Assembly: GCF_001424385.1 (NCBI RefSeq)
Contig: NZ_LMPO01000009.1
Span: forward strand, 81,624 to 145,623
DNA: 64,000 bases
From: Curtobacterium sp. Leaf183
Lineage (GTDB): Bacteria; Actinomycetota; Actinomycetes; Actinomycetales; Microbacteriaceae
Direction: 5' to 3'
Part shown: positions 1 through 11,375 of the stretch, piece by piece
How positions within the stretch are numbered: position 1 is the first letter of the stretch
Layout of the letters: every line of letters starts with the position of its first letter
Translations under genes and position numbers: made by a program
Notes under the pieces: model-generated
The model's database searches: none
Told to the model about the DNA's origin: nothing
Seen by the model: only the letters and a program-made list of their open reading frames with translations

Positions 1-1
1 C

Positions 2-58
2 ACCCCGCACGCGGTGCGCAGCCTGCAGGACTACGCGCTCGAGCGGGCGGGCTGGTGA
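2..58 (+). CDS. 3' end of an upstream gene, probably carB
   Basis: The first 19 codons visible read in one frame to a TGA at 56-58 and give a C-terminus ending in [11 protein letters not shown]. The stop overlaps the GTG start of pyrF by three bases (GTGA). In actinobacteria the gene directly before pyrF is usually carB, the large subunit of carbamoyl-phosphate synthase, and the tail is compatible with that, but the fragment is too short to prove it. The gene begins outside the window. Confidence 0.5.
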   Translation, partial: TPHAVRSLQDYALERAGW

Positions 59-1008
59 CGTCCACCCAGACCGGGCCCACGCCGCCGGTTCCAGACCGAC
101 GCGCCAGCGGCGGGCCGGCCGTGCCGGTGGGGAGAGGCCGGGCATCGTTCGGTGTCCGACTCGCGGCCGCCATCGGGTCGCGTTCCGCCCTGTGCGTCGG
201 GATCGACCCCCATGCCGCCACCCTGGCGGCGTGGGGGCTCGGCCGTGACGAGGCCGGTCTGACCGCGTTCGGTGCGACCCTCGTCGACGCGGCCGCGGGC
301 CGCGCCGCGGTCGTGAAGCCGCAGGTCGCGTTCTTCGAGGCGGCGGGGGTCGCCGGCTACCGCGCACTCGACGCGACGATCCGTCGGGCACGTGATGCGG
401 GCCTCCTGGTCGTCGCCGACGTCAAGCGCGGCGACATCGGGACCACGGGTGACGACTACGCGCTCGCGTGGCTGGACCGCGACGGGCCGTTCGCGGCTGA
501 CGCGATGACGGTCTCGCCGTACCTCGGGTACGGCTCGCTGCGGGGGACCATCGACGTCGCGCGGGCGAACGGCGCCGGGGTGTTCGTCCTCGCCGCGACG
601 AGCAACCCGGAGGCCCGGGTGCTGCAGACCGCGGTGCTCGCCGAGGGTCCGCGCGCGGGACGGAGCGTCGCGGCCGGTATCGTTCTGGACGTGGCAGACG
701 ACAACCCGGCCGTGGGCGACCAGGCCATCGGCGACGTCGGGCTCGTGCTCGGCGCCACCCTCGACCTGACGGACTTCGGCATCGACGAGCACGAGATCGG
801 GACGTCCCCCGTGCTCGCACCGGGGTTCGGCGCGCAGGGTGCCCGCATCGAGGACCTCCGTGGGCTGTACGGGTCGCGTGCTGAGCAGGTCCTGGTCAGC
901 GAGTCGCGCGGGCTGCTCGGTGACGGCCCCGACGGTGTCGTCGGTCTCGTCACCGACCGCGCCGAGCGTGTCCGCGCCGCGCTGGCCACGACCGGGTCGG
1001 CGGCATGA
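55..1008 (+). CDS. pyrF: orotidine 5'-phosphate decarboxylase
   Basis: This enzyme catalyses the last step of UMP synthesis, decarboxylating OMP in the cytoplasm. The 317-residue protein carries ALCVGIDPH near residue 45 and the family signature DVKRGDIG at residues 122-129, whose Lys and Asp form the catalytic charge network. Its length fits the longer type 2 subfamily found in actinobacteria. The first ~30 residues are Pro/Gly-rich and may be a tail or an overcalled start; the GTG at 55 is chosen because it overlaps the upstream stop. It ends in an ATGA overlap with gmk, so the two are translationally coupled. Confidence 0.95.
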   Translation: MTSTQTGPTPPVPDRRASGGPAVPVGRGRASFGVRLAAAIGSRSALCVGIDPHAATLAAWGLGRDEAGLTAFGATLVDAAAGRAAVVKPQVAFFEAAGVAGYRALDATIRRARDAGLLVVADVKRGDIGTTGDDYALAWLDRDGPFAADAMTVSPYLGYGSLRGTIDVARANGAGVFVLAATSNPEARVLQTAVLAEGPRAGRSVAAGIVLDVADDNPAVGDQAIGDVGLVLGATLDLTDFGIDEHEIGTSPVLAPGFGAQGARIEDLRGLYGSRAEQVLVSESRGLLGDGPDGVVGLVTDRAERVRAALATTGSAA

Positions 1009-1919
1009 GCCCGGACCGCGCGGACCTGCCCGCCCACCGGAACCCGCCCGAGGTCGACCGGGCTGCCGCCGCACGCGCGGCCGTGGCCGCGCGACGCGCC
1101 CGGGCCGCGGTCAAGTCCGCGGTGGCGTCCGGGGAGCGCTCGGCGCTCGACGTGGCGCGGTCCGCGTGGGGCGACGACGACGCCTCGGCCGAGAAGACCC
1201 TGCGCGTGCGCGACCTGCTCACCAGCCTCGCCGGCATCGGGCCGGCACGCGCCGAGACCATCATGGGCACGCTCCGGATCGCGCCGTCCAAGCGGCTCGG
1301 CGGACTCGGGACGCGGCAGCGCGGCGTCCTCGCCGACTGGCTCGCTGCGCGCGGGCGCAAGCGCGGGACCTCGAAGCTCGTCGTCCTCGCCGGGCCGACC
1401 GCGGTCGGCAAGGGAACGGTCAGCGCCTACATCCGCGAGCAGTACCCGGACGTCAACCTCAGTGTGTCGGCCACGACGCGACAGCCCCGGCCGGGCGAGG
1501 TCGACGGCGTGCACTACTTCTTCGTCGACGACGCCGAGTTCGACCGGATGATCCGCGACCGCGAACTGCTCGAGTGGGCCACGGTGCACAACTCGTACCG
1601 GTACGGCACACCGCGCCCACCGATCGACCGCGCGCTCGACGCCGGCGACAAGGTGATGCTCGAGATCGACCTGCAGGGTGCGCGACAGGTCCGGGACGCC
1701 ATGCCCGAGGCCGTCCTGGTGTTCCTGCTGCCGCCGACCTGGGAAGAACTGGTCCGCAGGCTGATCGGCCGCGGCACCGAGTCGAGCGAGGAACAGGCCC
1801 GGCGGCTCGAGACGGCCAAGGTCGAGCTCGCCGCCCAGGACGAGTTCGACGTGCGCATCGTGAACTCCGATGTCGGCACCGCGGCGCGCGAGGTCGTAGA
1901 CTTGTTCACTGCGCCCTAG
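1005..1919 (+). CDS. gmk: fusion of actinobacterial integration host factor and guanylate kinase
   Basis: The C-terminal two thirds (about residues 120-304) is guanylate kinase, which phosphorylates GMP to GDP. It has the P-loop GPTAVGKGT, the GMP-binding segment [17 protein letters not shown] and a normal ~185-residue length. The N-terminal ~115 residues form a separate domain resembling mycobacterial integration host factor (mIHF): a charged helix rich in Ala and Arg, then a helix-hairpin-helix segment with [14 protein letters not shown] and [12 protein letters not shown]. In mycobacteria mihF and gmk are neighbouring separate genes; here one uninterrupted frame spans both. The DNA-binding role of the N-terminal half is inferred from the family. 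Confidence 0.93.
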   Translation: MSPDRADLPAHRNPPEVDRAAAARAAVAARRARAAVKSAVASGERSALDVARSAWGDDDASAEKTLRVRDLLTSLAGIGPARAETIMGTLRIAPSKRLGGLGTRQRGVLADWLAARGRKRGTSKLVVLAGPTAVGKGTVSAYIREQYPDVNLSVSATTRQPRPGEVDGVHYFFVDDAEFDRMIRDRELLEWATVHNSYRYGTPRPPIDRALDAGDKVMLEIDLQGARQVRDAMPEAVLVFLLPPTWEELVRRLIGRGTESSEEQARRLETAKVELAAQDEFDVRIVNSDVGTAAREVVDLFTAP

Positions 1920-1953
1920 CCGGGAGCGCATCCGCTCGTTGTCTGGAGACACC

Positions 1954-2220
1954 ATGGCCAACCCCCAGGGCATCATCGACCCGCCCATCGACGACCTGCT
2001 GTCCAAGGTCGAGTCGAAGTACGCGCTCGTCATCTTCGCGTCCAAGCGTGCGCGCCAGATCAACGACTACTACGCCGACCTGCACGAGGGCTCGCTCTTC
2101 GACAACGTCGGACCGCTCGTCGACTCCACGATCGACGACAAGCCGCTGTCGGTGGCCCTCCACGAGATCAACGAGGACAAGCTCACCGTCACCAAGCAGC
2201 AGCCGCAGCCCACCGTCTGA
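1954..2220 (+). CDS. rpoZ: RNA polymerase omega subunit
   Basis: An 88-residue omega subunit that helps RNA polymerase assembly by chaperoning the beta' subunit. It shows the conserved core [19 protein letters not shown] and [10 protein letters not shown] near the N-terminus. The ATG at 1954 is preferred over an in-frame GTG 15 nt upstream because GGAG at 1945-1948 is correctly spaced for it and omega proteins normally begin just before this motif. It sits between gmk and metK, the usual actinobacterial order. Confidence 0.95.
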   Translation: MANPQGIIDPPIDDLLSKVESKYALVIFASKRARQINDYYADLHEGSLFDNVGPLVDSTIDDKPLSVALHEINEDKLTVTKQQPQPTV

Positions 2221-2225
2221 GCCCG

Positions 2226-3440
2226 GTGACGTCCAGCACGCTGCGCCTCTTCACGTCCGAGTCGGTGACCGAGGGGCACCCCGACAAGATCTGCGACCAG
2301 ATCTCGGACACCATCCTCGACGCCCTGCTGGCGGTCGACCCGCACGCCCGGGTCGCTGTCGAGACGATGGTGACGACCGGACTCGTCCACGTCGCGGGCG
2401 AGGTCACCACCTCGGGCTACGTCGAGATCCCCAAGCTCGTCCGTGACGTCATCACCGGCATCGGGTACAACTCGTCCGAGGTCAGCTTCGACGGCGCCAC
2501 GTGCGGCGTCGAGGTCTCGATCGGGGCGCAGTCGCCGGACATCGCGCAGGGCGTCGACGAGTCGCTGGACTCCCGCTCGGGCGCCGGCGTCGACCCGCTC
2601 GACCGCCAGGGCGCGGGCGACCAGGGCATCATGTTCGGCTTCGCGACGAACGAGACCCCCGAGTACATGCCCGTCGCGATCTGGCTCGCCCACCGTCTGG
2701 CCGAGCGACTCGCCGCGGTCCGCAAGTCCGGCGAGCTGACGTTCCTGCGCCCGGACGGCAAGACCCAGGTGACGGTCGGGTACGACGGCGTCGTGCCGAA
2801 GACCGTCGAGACCATCGTGGTCTCGACGCAGCACTCTCCGAGCGTCACGCTCGACGACCTCACCGCCGCGATCACCGAGCACGTGATCCGCCCGGTCCTC
2901 GCCCTGGTCGACCTCGACTCGTCCGGCGTCGAGGTCATCGTCAACCCGACCGGCCGGTTCGAGATCGGTGGCCCCCAGGGCGACGCCGGACTCACCGGTC
3001 GCAAGGTCATCGTCGACACCTACGGCGGGGCGTCCCGCCACGGGGGTGGCGCGTTCAGCGGCAAGGACCCGTCCAAGGTCGACCGGTCCGCCGCGTACGC
3101 GCTGCGCTGGGTCGCGAAGAACGCCGTGGCCGCCGGCCTGGCCGACCGCCTCGAGGTCCAGGTCGCGTACGCGATCGGTCGCGCCAAGCCGGTCGGACTG
3201 TACGTCGAGACCTTCGGCACCGGGCACGTGGACGACGCCGTGATCGAGGCCGCGATCCGGACCGTGTTCGACCTGCGTCCCGCGGCGATCATCCGCGACC
3301 TCGACCTGCTCAAGCCGCGCTACGCGCAGACCGCGACCTACGGCCACTTCGGCCGCGAGCTCCCCGGGTTCACCTGGGAGCACCTCGACCGCGTCGAGGA
3401 ACTCCGCCAGGCCGCAGGACTCGTCGCCGCCGCCGTCTAG
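2226..3440 (+). CDS. metK: S-adenosylmethionine synthetase
   Basis: Makes SAM from methionine and ATP. The 404-residue protein is full length and carries [19 protein letters not shown] near the N-terminus, the signature [16 protein letters not shown] near residue 137 and the P-loop-like [19 protein letters not shown] near residue 276. The GTG start lies six bases after the rpoZ stop, so co-transcription with gmk-rpoZ is likely. I see no SAM riboswitch in front of it. Its TAG stop is part of a candidate -10 element for priA. Confidence 0.97.
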   Translation: MTSSTLRLFTSESVTEGHPDKICDQISDTILDALLAVDPHARVAVETMVTTGLVHVAGEVTTSGYVEIPKLVRDVITGIGYNSSEVSFDGATCGVEVSIGAQSPDIAQGVDESLDSRSGAGVDPLDRQGAGDQGIMFGFATNETPEYMPVAIWLAHRLAERLAAVRKSGELTFLRPDGKTQVTVGYDGVVPKTVETIVVSTQHSPSVTLDDLTAAITEHVIRPVLALVDLDSSGVEVIVNPTGRFEIGGPQGDAGLTGRKVIVDTYGGASRHGGGAFSGKDPSKVDRSAAYALRWVAKNAVAAGLADRLEVQVAYAIGRAKPVGLYVETFGTGHVDDAVIEAAIRTVFDLRPAAIIRDLDLLKPRYAQTATYGHFGRELPGFTWEHLDRVEELRQAAGLVAAAV

Positions 3441-3443
3441 GGT
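3438..3443 (+). promoter_or_regulatory. -10 element (TAGGGT), probably leaderless, for priA
   Basis: TAGGGT lies exactly six bases before the GTG of priA. Its first three bases are the metK stop codon, and no Shine-Dalgarno fits between. Transcription starting at or next to the GTG is inferred. Confidence 0.5.
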
Positions 3444-3449
3444 CCCCGC

Positions 3450-5432
3450 GTGACCACCGTCGCGCGCGTCGTCCTCGACTCGCCGCTCCCGCAACTCGAC
3501 CGTCTGTTCGACTACCGGGTGCCCGCCGAGCTCGCGGACGACTGCGTGCCGGGGGTGCGCGTCAAGGTGCCGCTGCGGACCGGTGCGCGGATGTCGGACG
3601 CCTACGTCGTCGAGATCGTCGACGAGGGGGACTGGCCCGGCGAGCTGAGCATGATCGAGACGCTGGTCAGTCCGGTGCCGGTCCTGGCGCCGGAGATCTG
3701 GCGGCTCGCCCGCGCGGTCGCCGACCGTGCCGCCGGCGTTGCGTCGGACGTGCTGCGCCTCGCGGTGCCGACACGCCAGGTCCGGGCCGAGAAGGCGTGG
3801 CTGGCGCGCGACCCCGACCACGTGCCCGACCCGGTGGAGCCGCCAGCGGTGACGGGCTACGCTCCCGGCGTCGTCGAGGAGACGCTCGCATCGAACGGGC
3901 GTGCCGCCGTGTCGGCCGTGCCGCACCCGGTCCAGCTCGACGTCGAGGGCGGCGACCCGGTGTGGGTCCCCGGGTGGGCGGCGACCCTGGCACAGGCAGC
4001 GGCGCGCACGGTGGCGGGGGAGCGCTCCGCCGTCATCGCGGTGCCTGACTTCCGAGACGTGACCGACCTCGAGCGCGCCCTCCTCGCACTGCTGCCGACG
4101 GACCGGGTCGTCCGGTTCGACGCCAAGCAGACCAACGGCCAGCGGGCGAAGGCGCTGCTGCGGGCCCGGACGCACGCGGTGGTGGCGATCGGCAACCGCA
4201 CGGCCGTGTACGCCCCGGCAGACGACCTCGGGCTCATCGCCATGTGGGACGACGGCGACGCGTCGTTCACCGAACCGCGAGCCCCGTACGTGCACACGCG
4301 CGACGTGGCACTGGTCCGCGCCGCGCAGTCGGGTGCTGCGCTCCTGTTCCTGGCGCACGCGCGGAGCACCGACGTGCAGCGGCTGGTCGAGCTGCACTGG
4401 CTCGACGACGTCACCCCGTACCGGGCCGCAGTGCCGAAGGTCGTCCCGACCGCGCAGCAGGTGAGTGCCGAGGGCTTCGCGGCGCAGGCCCGGATCCCGA
4501 GCAGCGCCTGGCGGGCCGCGCGCGAGGCCAGCCGCACGGGGCCGGTCCTGGTGCAGGTCGCGAACCCCGGGTTCGGGACCGGGCTGGTCTGCGCCGACTG
4601 CGGCGAGCGGGCGCACTGTCGCGTCTGTGCCGGGCCCCTGGGCAGCCCGACGCACGGTGCCGTCCCCCAGTGTCGGTTCTGCGGCGCACTCGCCGCGGGG
4701 TACCGCTGTCCGACGTGCGGCGGCGGGAAGCTCAAGCCCGTCGGCCAGGGAGCGCAGCGCACCGCGGACGAGCTCGGGCGGGCGTTCCCCGGTACCCGGA
4801 TCGTGGTCGCGGACGGGTCACGACCGATCGACGAGGTCCCGGCGAAGCCCGCGGTGGTCGTCGCGACGCGCGGAGCGGAGCCCTCGACGCCCGGCGGCTA
4901 CGCGTGCGTCCTGCTGCTCGACGGCGAGCGCATGCTGGCGCGTGAGGGTCTCCGCGTGCAGGAAGAAGTGCTGCGCTTCTGGACGAACGCCGCCGCGAAG
5001 GGCGCGCCGGGTGCCGAGACGTACCTGGTCGGGATCGGCGGGAAGCTCGCCACCGCGATGGTGCTGTGGAAGCTCGACGCTCCGGCGCACGACGAACTCG
5101 TCGACCGCCGCGAGCTGCTGTTCCCACCCACCGTGCGCGTCGCGACGCTCACCGGGACCGAGCAGGCGGTGACGGCCGCGGTCGAGGCTCTGGGTGAGGC
5201 GCCGGTCGGCCCCGTGCTCGGCCCCGTGCCGGTCGACGACCCGACGCCGGGCACGGTGCGCGCCATCGTGCGGTTCCCCTACGCGCACGGAGCCGAGGTC
5301 GCTGCGACGCTGAAGGCCGAGGTGATCCGGCGGTCCTCCACCCGGCGGGTGCTGCCCGGCGGCAACCGACGACGCGCGGCCCCGACGCTGCGGGTGCGGC
5401 TCGACGACGCCGAGCCCTTCTCCGAGGTCTGA
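3450..5432 (+). CDS. priA: primosomal protein N' (PriA), helicase motifs lost
   Basis: PriA restarts stalled replication forks. This 660-residue protein keeps the N-terminal DNA-binding domain (LDSPLPQLDRLFDYRVP) and the eight-cysteine zinc region (CADCGERAHCRVCAG then CRFCGALAAGYRCPTCGG, about residues 381-430). At the position of Walker A (about residue 190) it reads ERSAVIAVPDFRDVTD with no GKT/S, and the DEEH box is replaced by MWDDGDAS. Actinobacterial PriA proteins are known to lack the ATPase motifs, so this is a family trait rather than local decay. It is probably a structural restart factor without helicase activity. Confidence 0.93.
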   Translation: MTTVARVVLDSPLPQLDRLFDYRVPAELADDCVPGVRVKVPLRTGARMSDAYVVEIVDEGDWPGELSMIETLVSPVPVLAPEIWRLARAVADRAAGVASDVLRLAVPTRQVRAEKAWLARDPDHVPDPVEPPAVTGYAPGVVEETLASNGRAAVSAVPHPVQLDVEGGDPVWVPGWAATLAQAAARTVAGERSAVIAVPDFRDVTDLERALLALLPTDRVVRFDAKQTNGQRAKALLRARTHAVVAIGNRTAVYAPADDLGLIAMWDDGDASFTEPRAPYVHTRDVALVRAAQSGAALLFLAHARSTDVQRLVELHWLDDVTPYRAAVPKVVPTAQQVSAEGFAAQARIPSSAWRAAREASRTGPVLVQVANPGFGTGLVCADCGERAHCRVCAGPLGSPTHGAVPQCRFCGALAAGYRCPTCGGGKLKPVGQGAQRTADELGRAFPGTRIVVADGSRPIDEVPAKPAVVVATRGAEPSTPGGYACVLLLDGERMLAREGLRVQEEVLRFWTNAAAKGAPGAETYLVGIGGKLATAMVLWKLDAPAHDELVDRRELLFPPTVRVATLTGTEQAVTAAVEALGEAPVGPVLGPVPVDDPTPGTVRAIVRFPYAHGAEVAATLKAEVIRRSSTRRVLPGGNRRRAAPTLRVRLDDAEPFSEV

Positions 5433-5437
5433 CCCGG

Positions 5438-5487
5438 CAGGAGCGGGCCGACGCCCGCGACTTCCGTCAGGAGCGGGCCGACGCCCG
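5438..5487. repeat. 20-bp direct repeat at the 3' end of the DUF4383 gene
   Basis: CAGGAGCGGGCCGACGCCCG occurs at 5438-5457 and again at 5468-5487, a 30-bp offset. The second copy encodes the last residues and part of the stop codon of the leftward DUF4383 gene; the first lies in the 34-bp gap to priA. It looks like a local tandem duplication of the gene end. Confidence 0.75.
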
Positions 5488-5925
5488 GGTCCCGATCCGG
5501 GGCAGGAACACGCCGAGCGCCACCATGCCGCCGGCCAGCAGCAGGTGCAGCCAGTTGTCGGCCGTGTTGAGCGGCACGAAGTTGGCACCCGAGTCGTGCC
5601 CGGCGGTGAAGAGCCCGTAGACGAAGAGCACCAGGTACACGATCCCGCCGATGACGAGGTACATGCGCGACCCCGTCGCCTGGGACGCCGCGACGAGACC
5701 GACCACGCCGAACAGCAGGTGCACGACGTTGTGCAGAACGGACACCTGGAACAGTCCGAGCAGCATCGCCATCGAGCCGTTGCCGGCGCCCGCGAGCGAG
5801 CCGGAGGTCAGCCCGGGGACGAACCCTGCGATCCCGACGACCAGGAACACGACGCCGACGACGAGCGTGGCCTTCTGGATGGAGGAACCGGCGTACCGGG
5901 TGCTGGATGTGATGACGTCTGCCAT
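5467..5925 (-). CDS. DUF4383 four-helix membrane protein
   Basis: A 152-residue integral membrane protein with four hydrophobic helices at about residues 17-39, 50-83, 90-112 and 125-146. The pattern matches the DUF4383 family, including [15 protein letters not shown] before the last helix. Its biochemical role is unknown. The ATG at 5925 is chosen because a candidate -10 (TACGTT) lies seven bases upstream; an in-frame ATG at 5943 would add MGTFAC. It is convergent with priA and divergent from tdh. Confidence 0.75.
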   Translation of the reverse strand: MADVITSSTRYAGSSIQKATLVVGVVFLVVGIAGFVPGLTSGSLAGAGNGSMAMLLGLFQVSVLHNVVHLLFGVVGLVAASQATGSRMYLVIGGIVYLVLFVYGLFTAGHDSGANFVPLNTADNWLHLLLAGGMVALGVFLPRIGTRASARS

Positions 5926-5932
5926 GCATGCG

Positions 5933-5938
5933 AACGTA
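5933..5938 (-). promoter_or_regulatory. -10 element (TACGTT) for the DUF4383 gene
   Basis: Read on the minus strand, TACGTT is followed by seven bases and then the ATG at 5925. The spacing is that of a leaderless transcript, and no ribosome binding site is visible. Confidence 0.4.
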
Positions 5939-5945
5939 CCCATGG

Positions 5946-6000
5946 GTTCGCGAACTCGTTCCGATGTGGAAGGGTGGAGGCGGGCGACCACGAGTCGCCC
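5946..6000. promoter_or_regulatory. two dyads in the DUF4383/tdh divergent region
   Basis: GTTCGCGAAC at 5946-5955 is a perfect 10-bp palindrome. GGGCGAC at 5982-5988 and GTCGCCC at 5994-6000 form a second dyad with a 5-base centre, 28 bases before tdh. Either could be an operator for the divergent genes. No regulator gene lies next to them. Confidence 0.35.
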
Positions 6001-6028
6001 ACCGGCAGACCCACGACGAGGTGGACGC

Positions 6029-8260
<2,232 letters not shown>

Positions 8261-8300
8261 CCGGCGGCCCGACCGGCGGCGGCGTGGGAGGATCGAACCC

Positions 8301-9239
8301 ATGCGTCTCGTCGTCGCCGGCAGCCCCGCTGCGGCCGTCCCCACCCTCCGTCGGCTCGCGGCCTCGGACCACGAGATCGCCGCGGTGCTCACCCGTCCGC
8401 CGACGCCCCAGGGCCGCAAGCGCGTCCTGACCCCGACGCCCGTCGCCCAGGTCGCCGCCGAGCTCGGCCTGCCCGTGATCGAGGCCTCGCGTGTCGATGC
8501 CACAGTGACCGAACAGCTCGCCGGACTCGACCTCGACCTGGGCGTCATCGTCGCCTACGGCGCACTGCTGCGCCGCGCCGCGCTCGACGTCCCGCAGCAC
8601 GGCTGGGTGAACCTGCACTTCTCCGACCTGCCGGCGTACCGCGGCGCGGCACCCGTCCAGCGAGCCGTGATGGCCGGCGACACCCGCACCGCCGCGACCG
8701 TCTTCCAGCTGGTCGAGGCCCTCGACGCCGGCCCGGTGTTCGCCACCGAGCCGTTCGACATCGACGCCGATGCCACCGCGGGCGAGGTCCTGGCCGCGAT
8801 GGCCGAGGTCGGCGCCGACGTCGTCGCCCGCGTCGTGGACGGCATCGCCGACGGCAGCGCCACCGCGTCCGACCAGGTGGGCCAGCCCACCACCGCCCCG
8901 AAGACCACGATCGAGGACGGGCACGTCGACTTCGCCCGTCCCGCGGCCGTCGTCCACGCACACGTCCGCGGGGTCACGCCCGAGCCCGGCGCCTTCGCGC
9001 ACCTCGGTGACGCGCGCGTCAAGCTGCTCCGCGCGAGCCGGTTCCCGACGGGAGGCCCGGAGCAGTCCGCCCCGTCGCTCGCGCCCGGCGCGCTCCGGCT
9101 CGACGACGGTCGGCTGTTGGTCGGCACCGCCGACGGTCCGCTCGTGCTCACCGAGGTGCAGCCCGCGGGCAAGAAGCCGATGGACGCCGCCGCCTGGGCC
9201 CGGGGCCTGGGCGGACTCGAGGGGAAGGTCCTGGCATGA
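8301..9239 (+). CDS. fmt: methionyl-tRNA formyltransferase
   Basis: Formylates initiator Met-tRNA using 10-formyl-THF. The 312-residue protein has the N-terminal Rossmann-like domain (MRLVVAGSPAAAVPTL), the active-site block NLHFSDLPAYRGAAPVQRAV near residue 106, where the family usually has HPSLLP, and a C-terminal OB-fold domain. GGAGG lies nine bases before the ATG. It overlaps rsmB by ATGA, the usual fmt-rsmB pairing. Confidence 0.96.
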   Translation: MRLVVAGSPAAAVPTLRRLAASDHEIAAVLTRPPTPQGRKRVLTPTPVAQVAAELGLPVIEASRVDATVTEQLAGLDLDLGVIVAYGALLRRAALDVPQHGWVNLHFSDLPAYRGAAPVQRAVMAGDTRTAATVFQLVEALDAGPVFATEPFDIDADATAGEVLAAMAEVGADVVARVVDGIADGSATASDQVGQPTTAPKTTIEDGHVDFARPAAVVHAHVRGVTPEPGAFAHLGDARVKLLRASRFPTGGPEQSAPSLAPGALRLDDGRLLVGTADGPLVLTEVQPAGKKPMDAAAWARGLGGLEGKVLA

Positions 9240-10738
9240 GCCCGCACCAGCAGCGGCAGCAGCCGACCCGGACGGTGCGCGGCCCGAGCGCGCGGCGGGT
9301 GGCGTTCGACGTCCTCCGCGCCGTCCAGGTCGACGACGCCTACGCGAACCTGCTGCTCCCGACGCGCATCCGCCGCGCCGCACTGTCTCCGCGCGACGCC
9401 GGGTTCGCCACCGAGCTCACCTACGGCACGATCCGGATGATCGGCCGGTACGACGCCGTCGTCGAGGCCGCCTCCGGTCGCCGGGTCGCCAACGTCGAGG
9501 CTGACGTGCTCGACGTCCTGCGCCTCGGTGTGCACCAGCTGCTCGCGATGCGCACCCCGACCCACGCCGCGGTGTCGGCGACGGTGGAGCTCGCGCGCGA
9601 GGTCGGCGCGCACCGGGCGACCGGGTTCGTCAACGCCGTGATGCGCAAGATCGCGGCACGGACACCCGAACAGTGGGACACCGAGATCACCCGCGACCTG
9701 TCCGGCGACGAACTGCTGGCCACGCGGTGGTCCCACCCCGCGTGGGTGGTGGCCTCGCTCCGGGACGCCCTGGCGGCGGAGCGGTCCCGCGACGAGCTCG
9801 TGGCGCTGCTCGCGGCGGACGACGTCGCGCCGCGCGTCCAGCTCGCCGCGCTGCCCGGACTCGCGACCGAGGCCGACGTGGCGTCGGTGACCCGGGCGGT
9901 GGAGTCGGACGACGACGGGCCGCAGGACGACGTCGCTGCCGGTTCCGAGCCTCCCGTCCCGGCCGACGTGGCGGGCGTCGTGGCGGACGCCGACGCCCTG
10001 CCGGTCTCACCCGTCGGGATCCGCGGCCTGTCCGGGGACCCGGCACGGGTGCCCGGCGTCGCGGCCGGTCGGCTGCGCGTGCAGGACGAGGGCTCGCAGC
10101 TCGCGGCGCTGGCACTGAGCCGGTCGTCCGCGGTCCGCGCGGGCGAGCGGTGGCTGGACCTGTGCGCCGGACCGGGCGGCAAGGCGGCGCTGCTCGCGGC
10201 GGAGGCCGCCCAGGGCGGCGCGACCCTCGTCGCGAACGAGCTCGTGCCGGCGCGTGCCGGACTCGTCCGCAACGCCCTCGACGGCTTCGGGGAGACCGTC
10301 ACCGTCGTCGAGGGGGACGGTCGTCGCTACGGCCAGGACGGCTCGAGCGTGACGTACGACCGCGTGTTGCTCGACGCCCCCTGCACCGGGCTGGGTGCGC
10401 TCCGCCGTCGCCCGGAAGCGCGCTGGCGGAAGGCGCCTGAGGACGTCCAGGAGCTCGCGGTCCTGCAACGGGAACTGCTCGACGCCGCGGTCCGCGTGCT
10501 GGCCCCGGGCGGGACGCTGGCGTACGTGACCTGCTCGCCGCACCTGGCCGAGACCCGCGGCCAGGTCGATGCGCTGATGGCGCGCCACGGCGACGTGCTC
10601 GAGCAGCTCGACACGGCCGCGGTCGTGCGCTCGGTCGCCGCCCGGGACCCGCAGGTCGCCGACGGCATGACGGCGCAGCTCTGGCCGCATCGTGTGGGCA
10701 CCGACGCGATGTTCATCGCGCTGTTCCGTCGCCGCTGA
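9236..10738 (+). CDS. rsmB: 16S rRNA (cytosine-967 C5) methyltransferase
   Basis: A 500-residue protein of the Sun/Fmu family. The first ~130 residues are a NusB-like RNA-binding domain (RRVAFDVLRAVQVDDAYANL), followed by an Asp/Pro-rich stretch near residues 215-265. The C-terminal SAM-dependent domain has LDLCAGPGGKAALLA, then the two active-site cysteines in DAPCTGLGALRRRPEARW and TCSPH. Its start overlaps the fmt stop. The inserted acidic linker makes it somewhat longer than the ~430 residues of the E. coli enzyme. Confidence 0.94.
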   Translation: MSPHQQRQQPTRTVRGPSARRVAFDVLRAVQVDDAYANLLLPTRIRRAALSPRDAGFATELTYGTIRMIGRYDAVVEAASGRRVANVEADVLDVLRLGVHQLLAMRTPTHAAVSATVELAREVGAHRATGFVNAVMRKIAARTPEQWDTEITRDLSGDELLATRWSHPAWVVASLRDALAAERSRDELVALLAADDVAPRVQLAALPGLATEADVASVTRAVESDDDGPQDDVAAGSEPPVPADVAGVVADADALPVSPVGIRGLSGDPARVPGVAAGRLRVQDEGSQLAALALSRSSAVRAGERWLDLCAGPGGKAALLAAEAAQGGATLVANELVPARAGLVRNALDGFGETVTVVEGDGRRYGQDGSSVTYDRVLLDAPCTGLGALRRRPEARWRKAPEDVQELAVLQRELLDAAVRVLAPGGTLAYVTCSPHLAETRGQVDALMARHGDVLEQLDTAAVVRSVAARDPQVADGMTAQLWPHRVGTDAMFIALFRRR

Positions 10739-10745
10739 GCCCTGG

Positions 10746-10763
10746 CTGGACCGCGGGGTCCAG
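10746..10763. terminator. hairpin between convergent genes
   Basis: CTGGACC, a four-base loop GCGG and GGTCCAG form a perfect 7-bp stem just after the rsmB stop and before the stop of the leftward unknown gene. It may terminate both. There is no T-run, which is common at this GC content. Confidence 0.5.
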
Positions 10764-10774
10764 GTGTCGGTCGC

Positions 10775-11341
10775 TCACTCCATGCGGAAGTCGATGCCGT
10801 CCTTCTGCGACAGGCGGGCCGCCGCCCGGACGAATCGCAGCCCCTTGCCCGTCGTGCCCTCGGGGGTGCTGCCGTTGTGCTGCTCGGCCTCGCGGATGCG
10901 CCAGGCGAGGTCGGTGCCGCGGGCGTCGTAGGCCACCCGCTCCATGGCCTCGAGGACGTGCTTCTCGGCATCCGACGCACGCTGGCGGTCCGAGCGCTCC
11001 GGATCCGGGACGCCGGTGTGGCTCCGCGCTGCGGTGAGCAGCACGGTGCCCGCTGCGGTCACACCCGCGTGGGCGTCACCGTGCGTGAGGCCGAGCCCGC
11101 CGGACATGACCATGTCGATGTCCATCTCCACGGGCGAGCCGTGGTCCAGCCGCGCCAGCCGGATCTGTCCCCGGCCGCCGCCGTTCGTCCAGCGCACCAC
11201 GTCACCGTGCGTCAGGAACAGTGCGAAGTCCAGGAGCTCGAGGACGTCCTGCTGGTTCCGGATCACCTCGGTCAGCGGGGCGTCGTCGTCCTGCGCGAAG
11301 GTGATCTGCACGCGGATGGACTCTCGTTGAACATCCGTCAT
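10775..11341 (-). CDS. hypothetical protein, 188 aa
   Basis: I do not recognise this protein. It is soluble and acidic, with no signal peptide, membrane segment or obvious catalytic motif. The N-terminal half (about residues 8-105) looks like a mixed alpha/beta fold, with RVQITFAQDDDAPLTEVIR and a Gly-rich VMSGGLGLTHGDAHAG segment; the C-terminal half is helical and charged. It is transcribed alone between rsmB and rpe and shares a 46-bp divergent promoter region with rpe. The start is supported by TAGGCT six bases upstream. Confidence 0.75.
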   Translation of the reverse strand: MTDVQRESIRVQITFAQDDDAPLTEVIRNQQDVLELLDFALFLTHGDVVRWTNGGGRGQIRLARLDHGSPVEMDIDMVMSGGLGLTHGDAHAGVTAAGTVLLTAARSHTGVPDPERSDRQRASDAEKHVLEAMERVAYDARGTDLAWRIREAEQHNGSTPEGTTGKGLRFVRAAARLSQKDGIDFRME

Positions 11342-11347
11342 GTCATC

Positions 11348-11353
11348 AGCCTA
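11348..11353 (-). promoter_or_regulatory. -10 element (TAGGCT) for the 188-aa gene
   Basis: On the minus strand TAGGCT is followed by GATGAC and the ATG at 11341. It lies 22 bp from the oppositely directed -10 of rpe, so polymerases binding the two sites would overlap. Confidence 0.5.
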
Positions 11354-11375
11354 AAGGGGCCCCGTCCCGCGCCGG

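Noticed and set aside
2221-2225. SAM riboswitch before metK
   Set aside because: Only five bases separate rpoZ and metK, so no leader exists.
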